DNA of 64,000 nt. It comes from Branchinecta lynchi. Its lineage: Eukaryota > Arthropoda > Branchiopoda > Anostraca > Branchinectidae. The stretch is from assembly GCA_023053575.1 (NCBI GenBank), contig JAKZAP010000019.1:3720001-3784000 (forward strand). Direction: 5' to 3'. The notes under the pieces were generated by a model. That model saw only the letters and a list, made by a program, of their open reading frames with translations. It searched no databases and was not told the DNA's origin. Position numbers and translations under genes: made by a program. Shown here piece after piece: positions 19,925 through 29,842 of this stretch; positions within the stretch are counted from its first letter, which is position 1; every line of letters starts with the position of its first letter.

Positions 19925-22125
19925 CGAGATACGATGTAGCAAGTCTTCAGGATAAAGCAGTCGCAGGAAAGTTCCGCCTAGAATTATTCAACCGTTTTGA
20001 CACCTTGCCCACGGACGATACATCGGACCATCCATAGAAGACGAGTAGAGTAAGATCAGAGACACGATAAAAGACGCCTCTGAAAAAGTCCTCGGTAGAC
20101 AATAGACAAAAGCGGAAGCGGAAAAAGTGGATCTCAGAAGACACCATCAAGCTATCAAACCAAAAACAACGGATCGGAGATACCAAATCCACAGTATTCA
20201 AAACATTGACGAAAGAATGCCATAAATCCGCCTGCCGTTACAGACAACGCTACTGGGACAACGTGGCAGCAGATATACAGAAGGCTGCTAGTCATTCAGA
20301 TACAAGAAAGCTTTACGAACTTCTTAAAGAATCGACTGGGAAAAGTAAAAAGATCTCTACGAGAGTGAGAGGGGAAGATGGAACGCTTCTGTCAAGAAAA
20401 GATGACATAATTGCAAGATGGCAGCGCCACTTCCAGAAGCTGCTGATCCCCAGTCACGACATCCCCCCCCCCACTCAAACGTCTTCCATTGGTGGCGCCA
20501 CTATGCCCCAGCCGAGTAATGCAAACCCCAGCTTTGTGCCACCGAGTCAGCCATCTCCGTACAGCAACGTCAATGTTGACCCACACTCAATACAAGAGAT
20601 CAAAGAGGCAATCAAGAAGCTAAGGAATCACAAGGCGCCAGGCATTGATTCTATCCCAGCTGAAGTCTACAAAGCTGCCCCTATTCTCGCTGAGAAACTC
20701 CGCAAGCTCTTCTGCTCAATCTGGTCTCAAGAACGGTTTCCCCAAGAATGGCAAGACTCGGTTATAATACCAGTCTATAAGAAAGGCGACCGCACAGAGT
20801 GTACACATTTCAGAGGGATTTCTCTTATAAACATTGCTGGAAAGTTCTTTAGAATGATTTTGCTTAACCGTTTCCGCACAGTCCGCAACGAAAGAATCCG
20901 CCCCAACTAATATGGTTTCAGAGCCGGCATGGGCTGTATTGACCAGCTCTTTAACCTGAGACAGATCTTTGACCATAGAGCCAAACATCAACAAATCAAT
21001 GTTGCTGTCTTCATCGACTTCATCACGGCCTTCGACTCAGTCATTCGGGGAGGAATTAAGGCGATGGAAAAGGATGGTGTCCCACCTAAGATCATACGAC
21101 TCATTCAGGCTGACTATCAAAACACACGAGCCTGCCTCCAGGTCAACGGAGAACGCTCCTCGCTATTCGATATCGACTTCGGTGTAAGGCAAGGATGTTT
21201 ACTCGCTCCTGAGCTATTCAATTTTGTCGTCGACTGGATACTGGAAAAAACAATGCTAAACTTCGGAGGAGTCAAGCTTAGCCCTGATTTCAGTACCACC
21301 GACCTGGACTATGCCGATGATGTTGCCCTTCTTGGCGAATCCGTCGATGAAGCCCAGGACATGCTTCTAGAAGTCTCCGAAGTTGCTGCCCCCATGGGAC
21401 TCAAGATTAATATTGACAAAACGAAAGCTATGTCAAATGCCCAGGACTTAAACTCCTCCCCTATAACCCTGAACCAAAGGCAGATTGTAGTTGTCAATAA
21501 ATTCAAGTATCTCGGATCATACATCGACATTAACGGCGGATTTTACGAAGAAATCCAATGTCACATTGCATCAGCTTCCGCTCTCTTCGCACAGCTGCGA
21601 AAGCCGCTTTGGAAGAGGAAGGAAATCCATCGGAGAACCAAAAATCTGTATTTACGGTGCCCTAGTCCAATCTGTCTTACTGTACGGCTGCGAGACATGG
21701 CCCCTCAAAAGCCGCCGAGGCACACACACTCAATACTTTCTAACACAGATGCCTGACGAGCATACTGGGGATACGTCTCAGCGACCGAGTCCCAAACACG
21801 GTCGTCTAACAACGGTGTAACCAGAAGTACGACATTGCAACTCTCGTTTGCCGCCGCCGCTTGTCTTGGTTCGGCCATGTTTGTCGAAGACTGACCGAGT
21901 CTTTTACAAACCAAAGCCTACGCTGCAAACCAGCGCCTGATAGGAGGAAACGTCGTGGAGGACAAGTCAAAACCTGGCTCAACACCATTAAATCTGACCT
22001 CGAGCCGATCGGCGGTTTCCAGAGAAATGGCCACAGCTGGGACCCTTCATGGCTCGAAATCGTCGCCCCATTAACCCAAGACCGTAACCTGTGTAACTCA
22101 ACAGTCTGACAGATCCTGTCGCCAG
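19925..22125 (+). pseudogene. LINE-C reverse transcriptase
   Basis: An open frame at 20206-20907 carries the fingers (NHKAPGIDSIPAEVYKAAP, QDSVIIPVYKKGDRTECTHF, RGISLINIAGKFF). A TAA at 20908 interrupts the same frame, which then continues at 20929 with NVAVFIDFITAFDSV (first Asp), DFGVRQGCLLAPELFNFVVD and the catalytic LDYADDVALLG, then KTKAMSNAQ and KYLGSYIDINGGF. Frameshifts near 21660 and 21850 precede the C-terminal WFGHVCRRL and RRKRRGGQVKTWL segments. Apart from the stop and two shifts the RT is well preserved, and the motifs are of RTE type. Confidence 0.88.
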
Positions 22126-22139
22126 GGAGAGCTACATAG

Positions 22140-22850
22140 CTTGTGTCCTGATCCAAGTACATGTAAAGTAGTACAGTTGTCGTTTAGAGATCGACAAGAC
22201 CAATTGCCAAATTTCGTCGCCCGTCTTAGGATCCTTCTTTACGCGGAATAACCGACTATCTTTCACGGAGAAACGTACCTCGGCTTTTTCATCCTGGAGC
22301 TCATAGATGCGCCTCCACAACGCCTTTAACGTCGGATCGCGTTACTGCTCTTCTTCAATGGACTGCTCTGAACATTTTTCCGCCAATGAAGTCGCAATCT
22401 CCTCATTGAATCTCCGTTTTTCTTTCCTCTTTTGAAGTCGGGTTTTCACTTCGATACCCCTCGAAGAAGTTGCCATCTCCTGCTCAACTTCTTGGACGTA
22501 TTCGTCCATATCTGATGCAACGTATACTTCTAGCTCGTATTCTGTCGAATCACGTCGTCCAGAAGAGTCTAGAAAATTCCAGAATTCAGGTATGTCCCTA
22601 CCTAAAATTGCTTCCGTTCTCAGGTTTTCTGAGACAGCGACACGGATACATTTTACAAACTCCTTCCCACTCGATGACGACGAAGTCATCCTGACTTGGA
22701 CGTTGGCTGACGGGTAACTCTTAACATCAGAAAGAACGCATCCTATTTTGAAGGTTTGCTCTTTGTCGCTTAGTTTCGGATCAACAAACTCTGTTCGTAC
22801 AAATGTGATGTCGCTTCCACTGTCTACCAAAAAAGTAACAGCTTTTCCGT
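22140..22850 (-). pseudogene. gypsy-2 protease and pre-integrase spacer
   Basis: Minus strand: FLVDSGSDITFVRTEFVDP, with an intact Asp-Ser-Gly active-site motif of a retropepsin, followed by CVLSDVKSYPSANVQV and AILGRDIPEFW, which fits the protease flap and C-terminal (GRD) motifs. A charged spacer (VKTRLQKRKEKRRFNEE) and an LWRRIYELQ-type segment lead toward the integrase HHCC domain. LINE-C cuts the element here. The adjacent protease and spacer with no RT between them support the PR-INT order. Confidence 0.8.
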
Positions 22851-22934
22851 TTACGAAACCTTCCCTAGTACACGCTAAATTGCTTGTATAGCCACATGTG
22901 GAAATTCCGTCTAAAGGCCGCTTCCTTATGGTCG

Positions 22935-23130
22935 CTAAATGTGTCGATTTCTCGCTTCGTCTACTATCGTTTCGAAAACTCTGACTCGGTTTTTCCTGTT
23001 TCCTATCCAGATTCTGAGGACAATCTCTCTTGAAGTGTCGGTCCCCTTCGCATAAAAATTAACTTTTTGTTTACCTTCCGTCTTAGACGCAAAAGCCTGG
23101 GATGTTGTTGACTGGGCCTGTCTAGCACGA
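22935..23130 (-). pseudogene. gypsy-2 nucleocapsid region with degraded knuckle
   Basis: In one frame the minus strand reads LCEGDRHFKRDCPQ, which gives the C-x4-H-x4-C half of a zinc knuckle. The first Cys pair is lost to a stop/frameshift. Flanking residues are basic. Confidence 0.5.
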
Positions 23131-23133
23131 TAG

Positions 23134-23735
23134 CTACTGTGACTGGAAAACACCACCCATCTTTCGTCTTGACTCGGAATAATTTTCGGCATGCGTAATT
23201 GCGTCGCTCATCGTCTTTGGATTCGACTGCCGCAAATACGATTCAACACCTGGAGAAGGAGCACTGTTCAGCAACAATTTCTGAACTACTTCAGCCATTT
23301 TCCTTCCGCTTGCCGTGGACGTATTTAGATCCGATTCCGACAGATTAAGCCATTTCCTGACGTGCAAGTCCAGCATATCACCAAACTCTTGATAGCTCAT
23401 CTCATCCGTCTTTACTAATTCTCGGAAACGATTACGATTATTATTATTACGAAGTATGCACGACTTAACATTTGCAACACCCGCTAACTGAGTCGCAGGC
23501 AACGTAGAAACAGCTTCAAGCGCTTTTCCGGAAAGAAGAGGCATCAGTTTTAATGTTTTTGTCGCATCATCCCATGAGCTTAGCCTAACCGTATTCTCGA
23601 ATGCTGTAAGCAATGAATCGATGTCATCTTTTTCTCCCCTTTTCTGAAGACTCGGGTCTTTGTTTCGAATAGTAAGCAAATTTTGACGATCCGTGTTTAT
23701 TCAAGCTAAAGAATCGTCGTAGCTTTGCTTCAGGA
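23134..23735 (-). pseudogene. gypsy-2 gag, SCAN-like domain
   Basis: An open frame of 181 codons with DIDSLLTAFENTVRLSSWDD, KTLKLMPLLSGKALEAVSTL, RFRELVKTDEMSYQEFGDML and an ESYLRQSNPKTMSDAITHAE tail. The pattern matches the SCAN-like helical gag of Gmr1-like elements. Further N-terminal codons continue at 26318-26630, beyond the G-rich element. Confidence 0.75.
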
Positions 23736-23866
23736 AATCAAACATTTTATCGAATTTGTCTACCATCGCGCGAATATGCGGACTGACTACTTCTGATTTG
23801 TCGGTTGCAATGTTCAATTTTAGCTCTAAACCTGAATTGTCGATCGCAACGAATTTACTAGTTTTT

Positions 23867-23896
23867 ATGGCACTTGAGCTTACTCAAGTGCCATAT
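23867..23896. repeat. Perfect hairpin at the left end of the G-rich element
   Basis: Stem TATGGCACTTGAG pairs with CTCAAGTGCCATA around loop CTTA. The right half repeats the CAAGTGCCATAT word found at the element's right end. Confidence 0.85.
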
Positions 23897-23914
23897 AGCG
23901 ATTGTTATTTCTGT

Positions 23915-23980
23915 CCGTCAGTCGGTCTGTCGGTCTGTCAGTCTGTCGGTCTGTCGGTCTGTCGGTCTGTCGGTCCCGGT
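23915..23980. repeat. Microsatellite CTGTCGGT-type
   Basis: About eight copies of an 8-bp unit, CTGTCGGT with variant CTGTCAGT. Confidence 0.9.
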
Positions 23981-26317
23981 TTTGCTAGTTCGGGCACTTC
24001 CAGATAAGCTAGGACGATGAAACTTGGCAAGCATATCAGGAACTGGACCAGATTAAATTAGAAATTGTCGCTTCCTCGATCCGACCATCTGGAGGGGAGT
24101 GGAGGGAGGGGGAATCCGAAAAAAATAGGAAAAATGAGATATTTTTAGCTTACGAACGGGTGATCGAATCTTAATGAAACTTAATACATATAAGGACTCC
24201 GTGTCTCAGACCCTCCATTTTAAATCCAGACCGGATCCGGTGACACTGGGGGGAGTTAGAGGGGGAAACCGGAAATCTTGGAAAACACTTAGAGTGGAGG
24301 GATCCGAATGAAACTTGGTGAAAAGTACAAGCAAAAGTCCTAGATACGTGACTGATATAACCGGAACGGATCCGCTCACTTTGGGGGAGTTGGGGGGGGG
24401 GAGAAGTCCGAATTTGTAGTGATCTCGCGAGTTCCGTGCTTCCTGACGTGCTGGGACGATGGAAATTGACAGGCATGTCTGGGACCCGACCAGCTTAAAT
24501 AGGAAATCATCAATTCCCCGATTCGACCATCTGGGGGGGGGGAGTGGAGGGAGGGTGAAGCCAAAATTTGAGGTATTTTTAGCTTGCGAACGGGTGATCG
24601 GATCTTGATGAAAATTGATATTTAGGATGACCTCGTGTCTCAGACACCTCACTTTAAATCCGGGCCGGATCTGATGACACTGGGGGGAGTTGGAGGAGGG
24701 AACCGAAAATTTTGAGAAACGCTTGAAGTGGAGGGATCGGGATGAAACTTGGTGGGAAAAACAAGCACAGGTCCTAGAAACGTCATTGACATAACCGGAC
24801 CGGATCAGGGCACTGTGGGGGAGTTGGGGTGGGGAACCGGAAATTTTGAGAAACGCTTAAAGTGGAGGGATCGGGATGAAACTTGGTGGGAAAAACTAGC
24901 ACAGGTCCTCGACACGTCATTGACATAACCGGACCGGATCAGGGCACTGTGGGGGAGTTGGGGTGGGGGTCCGGATTTCTAGCGATCCCCCGAGTTCGGC
25001 ATACTCCCTGATGTCCTAGGGCGATGAAACTTGACAGGTATGTCAGGGATCCGAACAGATTGACTTGAGAACAGCCGTTTCCCCGACCCGACCATCGTGG
25101 GGGGAGTGGGTGGATGGGGAGTCCAGAATCTAGTGGCGTGCATAACTTTTGAACGGGTGATCGGATTTGAATGAAACTTGTCTGGTGAGCTATCGCCTCG
25201 GACGTTCAGTGTCACGTCCGAGTCGGGTCCGATACCTGTGGGGATGGTGGGGGGGGGGGGTCTGGAAAACTCAAGAAACTCTAAAAGTAGAGGGATTGGG
25301 ACGAAACTTAATGGATGGAACAAGCATTAGGCCTAGATGAAATTGACGGAGCCAGATGGTTTCGGGGCTCTGTGGGGGGAGTTGGAGGGGGTTTCCTGGA
25401 ATTCCGGTAGTCGTGAGTTAGAATAGTTCCAGATGTAAAACGACAACGAAACTTTGCAGGCATATTAGCGACCCGAATTATCTTGACTTAAAAACCTGAC
25501 ACAACATACCCCCGGAAACTTCCGTTCCTAGATCCGAGCATTTTTGGGGGAGCAAGAGAAGAGAAATATGGACTTCTATAAATTGCGAACGAGTGGTCTG
25601 ATTCGAGTGAAACTTCATGGGTGATACGAATCGATGGCCTCGACATGTAAAACATGCGTTCGAACCATATGCGACCACGATTAGGGGAATTGGGGGTGGA
25701 GGGACTTTTGACATGCACAAAAACCAAACGGATGGACCGAATGAGATGCAATTCGACAGTGCCGAGTTTATGCGGCCTAGATTTGTTATTTGGCGTCTGG
25801 GCCGGATTCGGACAAGGTAGGGGGGGGGGGGGGTACTGGAAACTTGCAGATAGGCTATACTCCAATTTCAGTCAAACTTGATGAGGGAATTAAGAGATTG
25901 GGCCCGAACCGGCTCCGACAACGTTGGTGGGAAGGGGGGGGGGTACCGGAACTTTCCAAAAATGCTCAGATTCGAGTGAAACTTGGTAGATGGTATAAAC
26001 AAGATGCTTTAGGTGGTCGAATTTTTTTTATTCCGAACCAGATTCGGCCACGGTAGGTGGAAATAGAGTGAGTACCGGAAATCGTGTAGCACGTCTAGGG
26101 ATCAAACAAATGGATTTATTGGGATGAAAGTTTGAACAGTCATGTGCATTTGCAATCGAGACGATGCCGGAACTGCTCAGAAATGAGTGAAACTAAATAT
26201 CCTATTTCTATTTCCGAACCGACTTTTTGGATGGCGGGTGTATTTTGTGACGTTTTCATCTACTTTCTTGTACAGCCTACTCGTACAAGTGCCATATGAG
26301 CTCGTAGCTCTTGTTAT

Positions 26318-26630
26318 TTTGGTAGCCGTATATTCCGTGTAGGGTTCGAGCTTTCCTTCTTGCGATTCCGCCTGATTCAATCCAAACAGTGAAAAAGATT
26401 CCGCTCGTTTCCGTTCGGGTTCGTTAACCACTGAAGTGAGTGAAGCTTTTTTCGCTGTTACATCGTACTGAATCGGCTGTGTTGCTTGTGACGAGCTCGG
26501 CGTGAACACATCAACTTCCGTAAGTTTTTGTGTCAGGCCGCGAGTCGGCACTAACTCCTTGTGCTGAATTCCTTGAAGACTAGTCGTCGCCCGAGTATTT
26601 TTTCTAGCAGGAATCTCAAATCCTGGTTAC
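26318..26630 (-). pseudogene. gypsy-2 gag N-terminus
   Basis: The minus strand encodes GLTQKLTEVDVFTPSSSQAT, TAKKASLTSVVNEPERKRAE and GLNQAESQEGKLEPYTEYTA. It ends at ATKI, where the G-rich element begins. It is placed in gag by its position between the LTR and the SCAN-like domain. No catalytic motif is present. Confidence 0.55.
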
Positions 26631-26710
26631 GAATTCGCCACCTTGAGTTAATAAAGCGCTACACGTACCTTTTCGTCAAGAAGAAAAATCCTCTTAAGCA
26701 AAACCACCAG

Positions 26711-26944
26711 TGTTACAGGGTCTAGGGCTCACCAGCTCTGTATATTTTCAACTGACCAAAGACAACAATTACCACATAACATAAACTCAGTCCATCCAAC
26801 CACTGAATGAATCGGAAGCTCCGAGGCTTGCACCTTACTGGTAAAGCGGAATAAATTACGATAACGAGCAAGCTCGGAGCTGACGATACTTATTTTAACA
26901 AAACAACTAGTTATAAACTTATATACATTTGTTACTCTGTCACA
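26711..26944 (-). repeat. 5' LTR of gypsy-2
   Basis: On the minus strand it starts TGTGACAGAGTAAC and ends CCCTGTAACA, i.e. TG...CA with short inverted ends TGTnACAG. It contains a TATA-like GTATATAAG close to its start and is followed by CTGGTGGTTTTGC, a possible primer-binding site starting TGG. Length is 234 bp. No second LTR was found, so the assignment rests on ends and position. The RNA polymerase II promoter would be here. Confidence 0.6.
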
Positions 26945-27290
26945 CCGGTGACTGCGAGTTAAGATACTTCAAGATGTGCTAGCACGATGAAACTTCGCTG
27001 TAATATTGGATATTCAACAGCATTTGCTTAGAAACTGCTACTTCCCAAATCCGATTATTCCTTAAAGTACTAATCTTGACCGCAAAGTAAAAAAAATATA
27101 CTTTTAAGCAATATATGCATTTTCATGATGCCCATTAGCTCATTAGCATTTTTTCGTCAAAGGTTTTGCTTACAAATGAAGTGCCAGCTCCCTTAGAGTG
27201 CGCATCTCGACCGCAAAGTCGAAACTTACTTTTGATCAATCAAAATATCTTAACCCATGCAAGTGCCATATGAGCTTATAGCTCTTGTTA
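26945..27290. mobile_element. Relative of the G-rich element, short
   Basis: Contains CACGATGAAACTTCGCTG and CTACTTCCCAAATCCGA, and ends CAAGTGCCATATGAGCTTATAGCTCTTGTT like the 26.3-kb end (compare only the first and last words). It abuts the gypsy-2 LTR. Confidence 0.6.
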
Positions 27291-27299
27291 AACTAGATG

Positions 27300-27520
27300 A
27301 AAACAATGTAGTCATGTCAATGTGCATTGTTTTGTTTGTGTTTAATATGTGTATTTTATTTTGTGTATTTTACTCATCCTCCGCTGTTATACAAAAAGCG
27401 TGTCACAAATAAATAAATACATTAGTTATATCGCTGCGTAAACTAACACGCAAAACAAATCAAATAAACAAAGATAAAACGGAAACTGACAAACTAACAA
27501 AATGTTTGTGCTTTCTTTAA
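27300..27520 (-). repeat. Dispersed repeat RX, copy 1 (left part)
   Basis: Reverse complement of part of 37760-38010 (RX copy 2), including GTTTACGC-AGCGATATAAC and TTTGTTTATTTG words. The right part continues at 28614-28700 after the TTAA element. Confidence 0.7.
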
Positions 27521-28609
27521 AGCACAATGGACACTTCTAATGCTTTACTTTGTATTAAATCCTTCACAAATAAACATTTCCGACTTCCTTTAGAAGAAGT
27601 TTCGAAAATCGGCTGTTTTCTTGTTATCCCTAGTCTTTACCTCTCTGGCATTTCGGGTATCCAAATCTGAGGAGCTGGGATATCGTGGCAGAAAATTCAA
27701 AAACTCCCAGCAATGCTTGATATAAAAGGATATATTTGAGATGTCACCAAAGTCAAACCGCAGATGCAGTTTACCTGATTGTTCTAGTGTTTCATCAGAA
27801 GTTCCATGGCTTAAAGTGCCTATTAAAAGTTTTTCTTTGTGGAATAGTGTTGTTAAGCTTGATTAGCTTGCTTTATAAAATGTACCACAATATACAATAA
27901 GCTTATAAAAAATAACATAGCTACAAAAATCATTCAAAAAGAAATAACCTATTCAAATCTGAATTATACAAGCGGATTTATGCATAAAATAAAGATCTAC
28001 TAAGTATTATAAGAAACGTCACTTTTTTATTATTCCAAGCTAGTAAACTGAGCATGTACTGGCCCAAAAAATCACGCTTTGAAATATCACAGAGACGAAA
28101 CTAGTCGCGTTTTTTGCAATCGCTTGGAAAGAAAGTTGCCGTTTTTTGCGATCGACTGTCGACTGGAGGTCCAGTCGATCCGTTTTTTGTCGCTTGACTG
28201 GAGATCGACTGGGAACAAAGTCAACAGTCGATCCGATGCACCTTTCTCTTGGAGGTCCAGTCAAACTTGGTGCCAAATTTTGAAAACTGAAACATGTGGA
28301 CCCAAAAACGTACAATTTACACCTCAGGAAGCGCCAGTACTGCAGCAGTTTCAGAGACTGCCGAGGGAAGAGTTGTGGGGATGGACTGATTTATTGACTG
28401 ATTTAGACCGTTTTTCGAAGGCTTGTTCTCGCTCCCCTATCAAGCGACAAAAAACGGTCAACTGGATGAACCCGGGGACAAGGCCCAATCGCCAGTCGAT
28501 CTGTAAAAAACGCGACTACTGTTGAAAAAGATGCTGATCTAGGGGGGTAAGCATTGTTCCTAGTTCGTTACAGAGTGGGATTAGGGTAGCTTGATGTGCC
28601 CATTGAACT
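27521..28609. mobile_element. TTAA-specific non-autonomous transposon, copy 1 (with MITE inside)
   Basis: TTAA at 27517-27520 and 28610-28613 flanks an element with ends AGCACAATGGACAC and (inverted) AGTTCAATGGGCAC. RX copy 2 has the single, uninterrupted TTAA at 37857-37860. Without the inner MITE it is about 671 bp. A second copy at 43677-44336 is 660 bp and also TTAA-flanked. TTAA target sites are typical of piggyBac and Kolobok elements. No transposase is encoded. Confidence 0.8.
28103..28517. mobile_element. MITE-1, copy 1, in the TTAA element
   Basis: Terminal repeats AGTCGCGTTTTTTGC and, inverted, AGTCGCGTTTTTTAC. The 3-bp duplication ACT occurs at 28100-28102 and 28518-28520. The second TTAA copy lacks it (GAAACTGTTGAAAAA at 44245-44260 is the empty site). 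Inside are GATCGACTG and its variants many times. A second copy is at 59849-60220 in inverted orientation. Confidence 0.88.
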
Positions 28610-28613
28610 TTAA

Positions 28614-28700
28614 GAACTGGCTATAGCCGGGAGCAACACTTTGGTTTGTTACTTGAGTTTTGGTGTAATGCTGAAGTATTCAACCCATCGTGGTTTTCAA
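28614..28700 (-). repeat. Dispersed repeat RX, copy 1 (right part)
   Basis: Continues RX copy 1 past the TTAA element: GGCTATAGCCGGGAGCA and TTGAGTTTTGG-type words match the reverse complement of 37770-37855. Confidence 0.65.
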
Positions 28701-28779
28701 AAGTTTATACTCCAAAACCATTTGTTGTCTTAACTGATCACGCAATCAGTAGTCTCATAGGCCCAGCTATCACTAAGCG

Positions 28780-29744
28780 AGGAAGACATCTTTCCAGGAA
28801 ACGTTTTGATCGAGGACGTTTCGCCACGGGGACGTTTCATGAGGATGTTTTGTCACGGGGACATTTTGTCACGGGGACGTTTTGTCGTGCGGACCTTTTG
28901 TCATCGGGACGTTTTGAATGGGTAAGTTTTGTCGACAACTCTTTTCACAAACTACCGGACGGTTAGCGGCAGCCGTTTGCATCGAGACTGATCTGGAAGG
29001 TTTAAGCCAGGCCAGAAACGTCTGGAGGTCCGGGACAACCCAGATTCCGGATGTCTGTTCGAGAGGCGTAGTCAATATGCAAATGCAGAATGAAAAGGTA
29101 ATGTGATTGGCAGTCGGGCTTGGGATGCAAGAGATATTTGGAATGCAAAGAGTACATCTAGAAAACGCGAAAGAATGGCAAAATCAGTTCTTATCATTAT
29201 CGTGAAAGCCTGGAAAGGTTGGCTTGACTATTTGGAAGACCCGGACGTCTGGGAATCTGGAAGGTAAAGCATATCTTTTACATTTGTGATTTCTCAGAAC
29301 TGGGCGGTTTAATCTTGTTCACAATACATCTCTTCCCGATACTCATTTGCTCCTTAGTCGTCATCCTCCTTCCCCGTGGTCAAGACCTAAATAAAACCAA
29401 GGCTTCATCTTCAATATTCTTCTTCCGGATTTCAGACATCCGATTTGGTCTTGACGGATTCGGAAGGCGAAGCTAGGCCAAAAAGTCCGCGGAATTGGAC
29501 TCCCCAGATTCCAGATATCTTGCAAATTGGATGGGGTAGGAGAAAAAGTAAGTGTGATCAGGTGGTAAACCCAGGATATGTTGAAGAATAGCAAAATTTG
29601 AATGAAAATCATGGAAATCCGGAAATCTTGACTTCAGTGTGTGGAATCTCAGACAGACACAGCTTTCTCAGGCATGCCTACCCCAGGACAGACTGCCTAG
29701 GCACATGCCAAAGCTTAGCCAGGCGCCGAATTCTAGAGCCTAGT
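28780..29744. repeat. Dispersed repeat R1, copy 1 (left part)
   Basis: Matches 38395-39150 along most of its length, beginning with a 16-bp minisatellite and including TGGTCAAGACCTAAAT and GACGGATTCGGAAGG. Interrupted by LINE-D at 29745. The right part resumes at 31830. Confidence 0.75.
28800..28925. repeat. Minisatellite GGGGACGTTTTGTCAC, 16-bp unit
   Basis: About seven degenerate units. The paralogous array at 38408-38640 has about fourteen. Confidence 0.85.
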
Positions 29745-29842
29745 TCAAATCAAATCAATCAAATCAAGTTTATTAATTAGCCATGATTATCCAAACACGA
29801 ATAGCACTGGCACGTCAAAGATACAAACACTTGGGTCACAAT

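Larger units (their letters stand above)
15290..22140 (+). mobile_element. RTE-like LINE-C inserted in gypsy-2, interrupted by LINE-B
   Basis: Non-LTR retrotransposon on the plus strand with an endonuclease (15600-16388) and a reverse transcriptase (19925-22125). It interrupts gypsy-2 between the spacer/PR side (22140) and the HHCC domain (15280). Its own endonuclease frame is cut at about 16388 and resumes at about 19916 with RYDVASLQDKAVAGKFRLEL, after the 3.5-kb LINE-B. Boundaries are accurate to about 30 bp because the gypsy-2 junction peptides are short. Confidence 0.8.
23867..26317. mobile_element. G-rich, internally repetitive element in gypsy-2 gag
   Basis: A 2.45-kb non-coding element. 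The left end is a perfect hairpin, 13-bp stem and 4-nt loop (23867-23896, stem ATGGCACTTGAG). The right end reads CAAGTGCCATATGAGC, then the small palindrome GAGCTCGTAGCTC, then TTGTT. Inside are divergent repeats around the core GGGATCGGGATGAAACTTG with G-rich GGGGGAGTTGGGG patches, and a clear 134-bp tandem copy (24711 and 24845). It has no coding motifs. Relatives lie at 26945-27290 and (inverted) 63200-64000. The class is unknown, and right-end similarity across three loci argues for a mobile element. Confidence 0.55.
13880..26944 (-). mobile_element. Ty3/gypsy-type LTR retrotransposon gypsy-2, multiply interrupted
   Basis: The minus strand from 26944: 5' LTR (26711-26944), gag N-terminus (26318-26630), [G-rich element 23867-26317], SCAN-like gag, knuckle, protease, spacer (to about 22140), [LINE-C about 15290-22140], HHCC domain and integrase (15280-14246), then a pre-RT segment ending at about 13880. 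About 3.8 kb of the element remains in 13 kb. Protein is only distantly similar to gypsy-1, but the domain order, protease-integrase-RT, is the same. Everything is broken. The 3' part of RT and the 3' LTR are missing. Confidence 0.85.

Noticed and set aside
24171..25865. Minus-strand open frames with repeated KFH and TRS words
   Set aside because: The words recur with the DNA repeat unit of the G-rich element and switch frame between units, so they reflect the repeat and not a protein.
23867..26317. Helitron assignment for the G-rich element
   Set aside because: The right-end palindrome is followed by TTGTT and not CTRR, and no 5' TC or A-T insertion site could be shown.
28079..28525. Open frame of 148 codons through MITE-1 copy 1
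   Set aside because: It crosses both ends of the MITE and its host. The inverted frame in copy 2 is equally open. No domain is present, so it is a repeat by-product.
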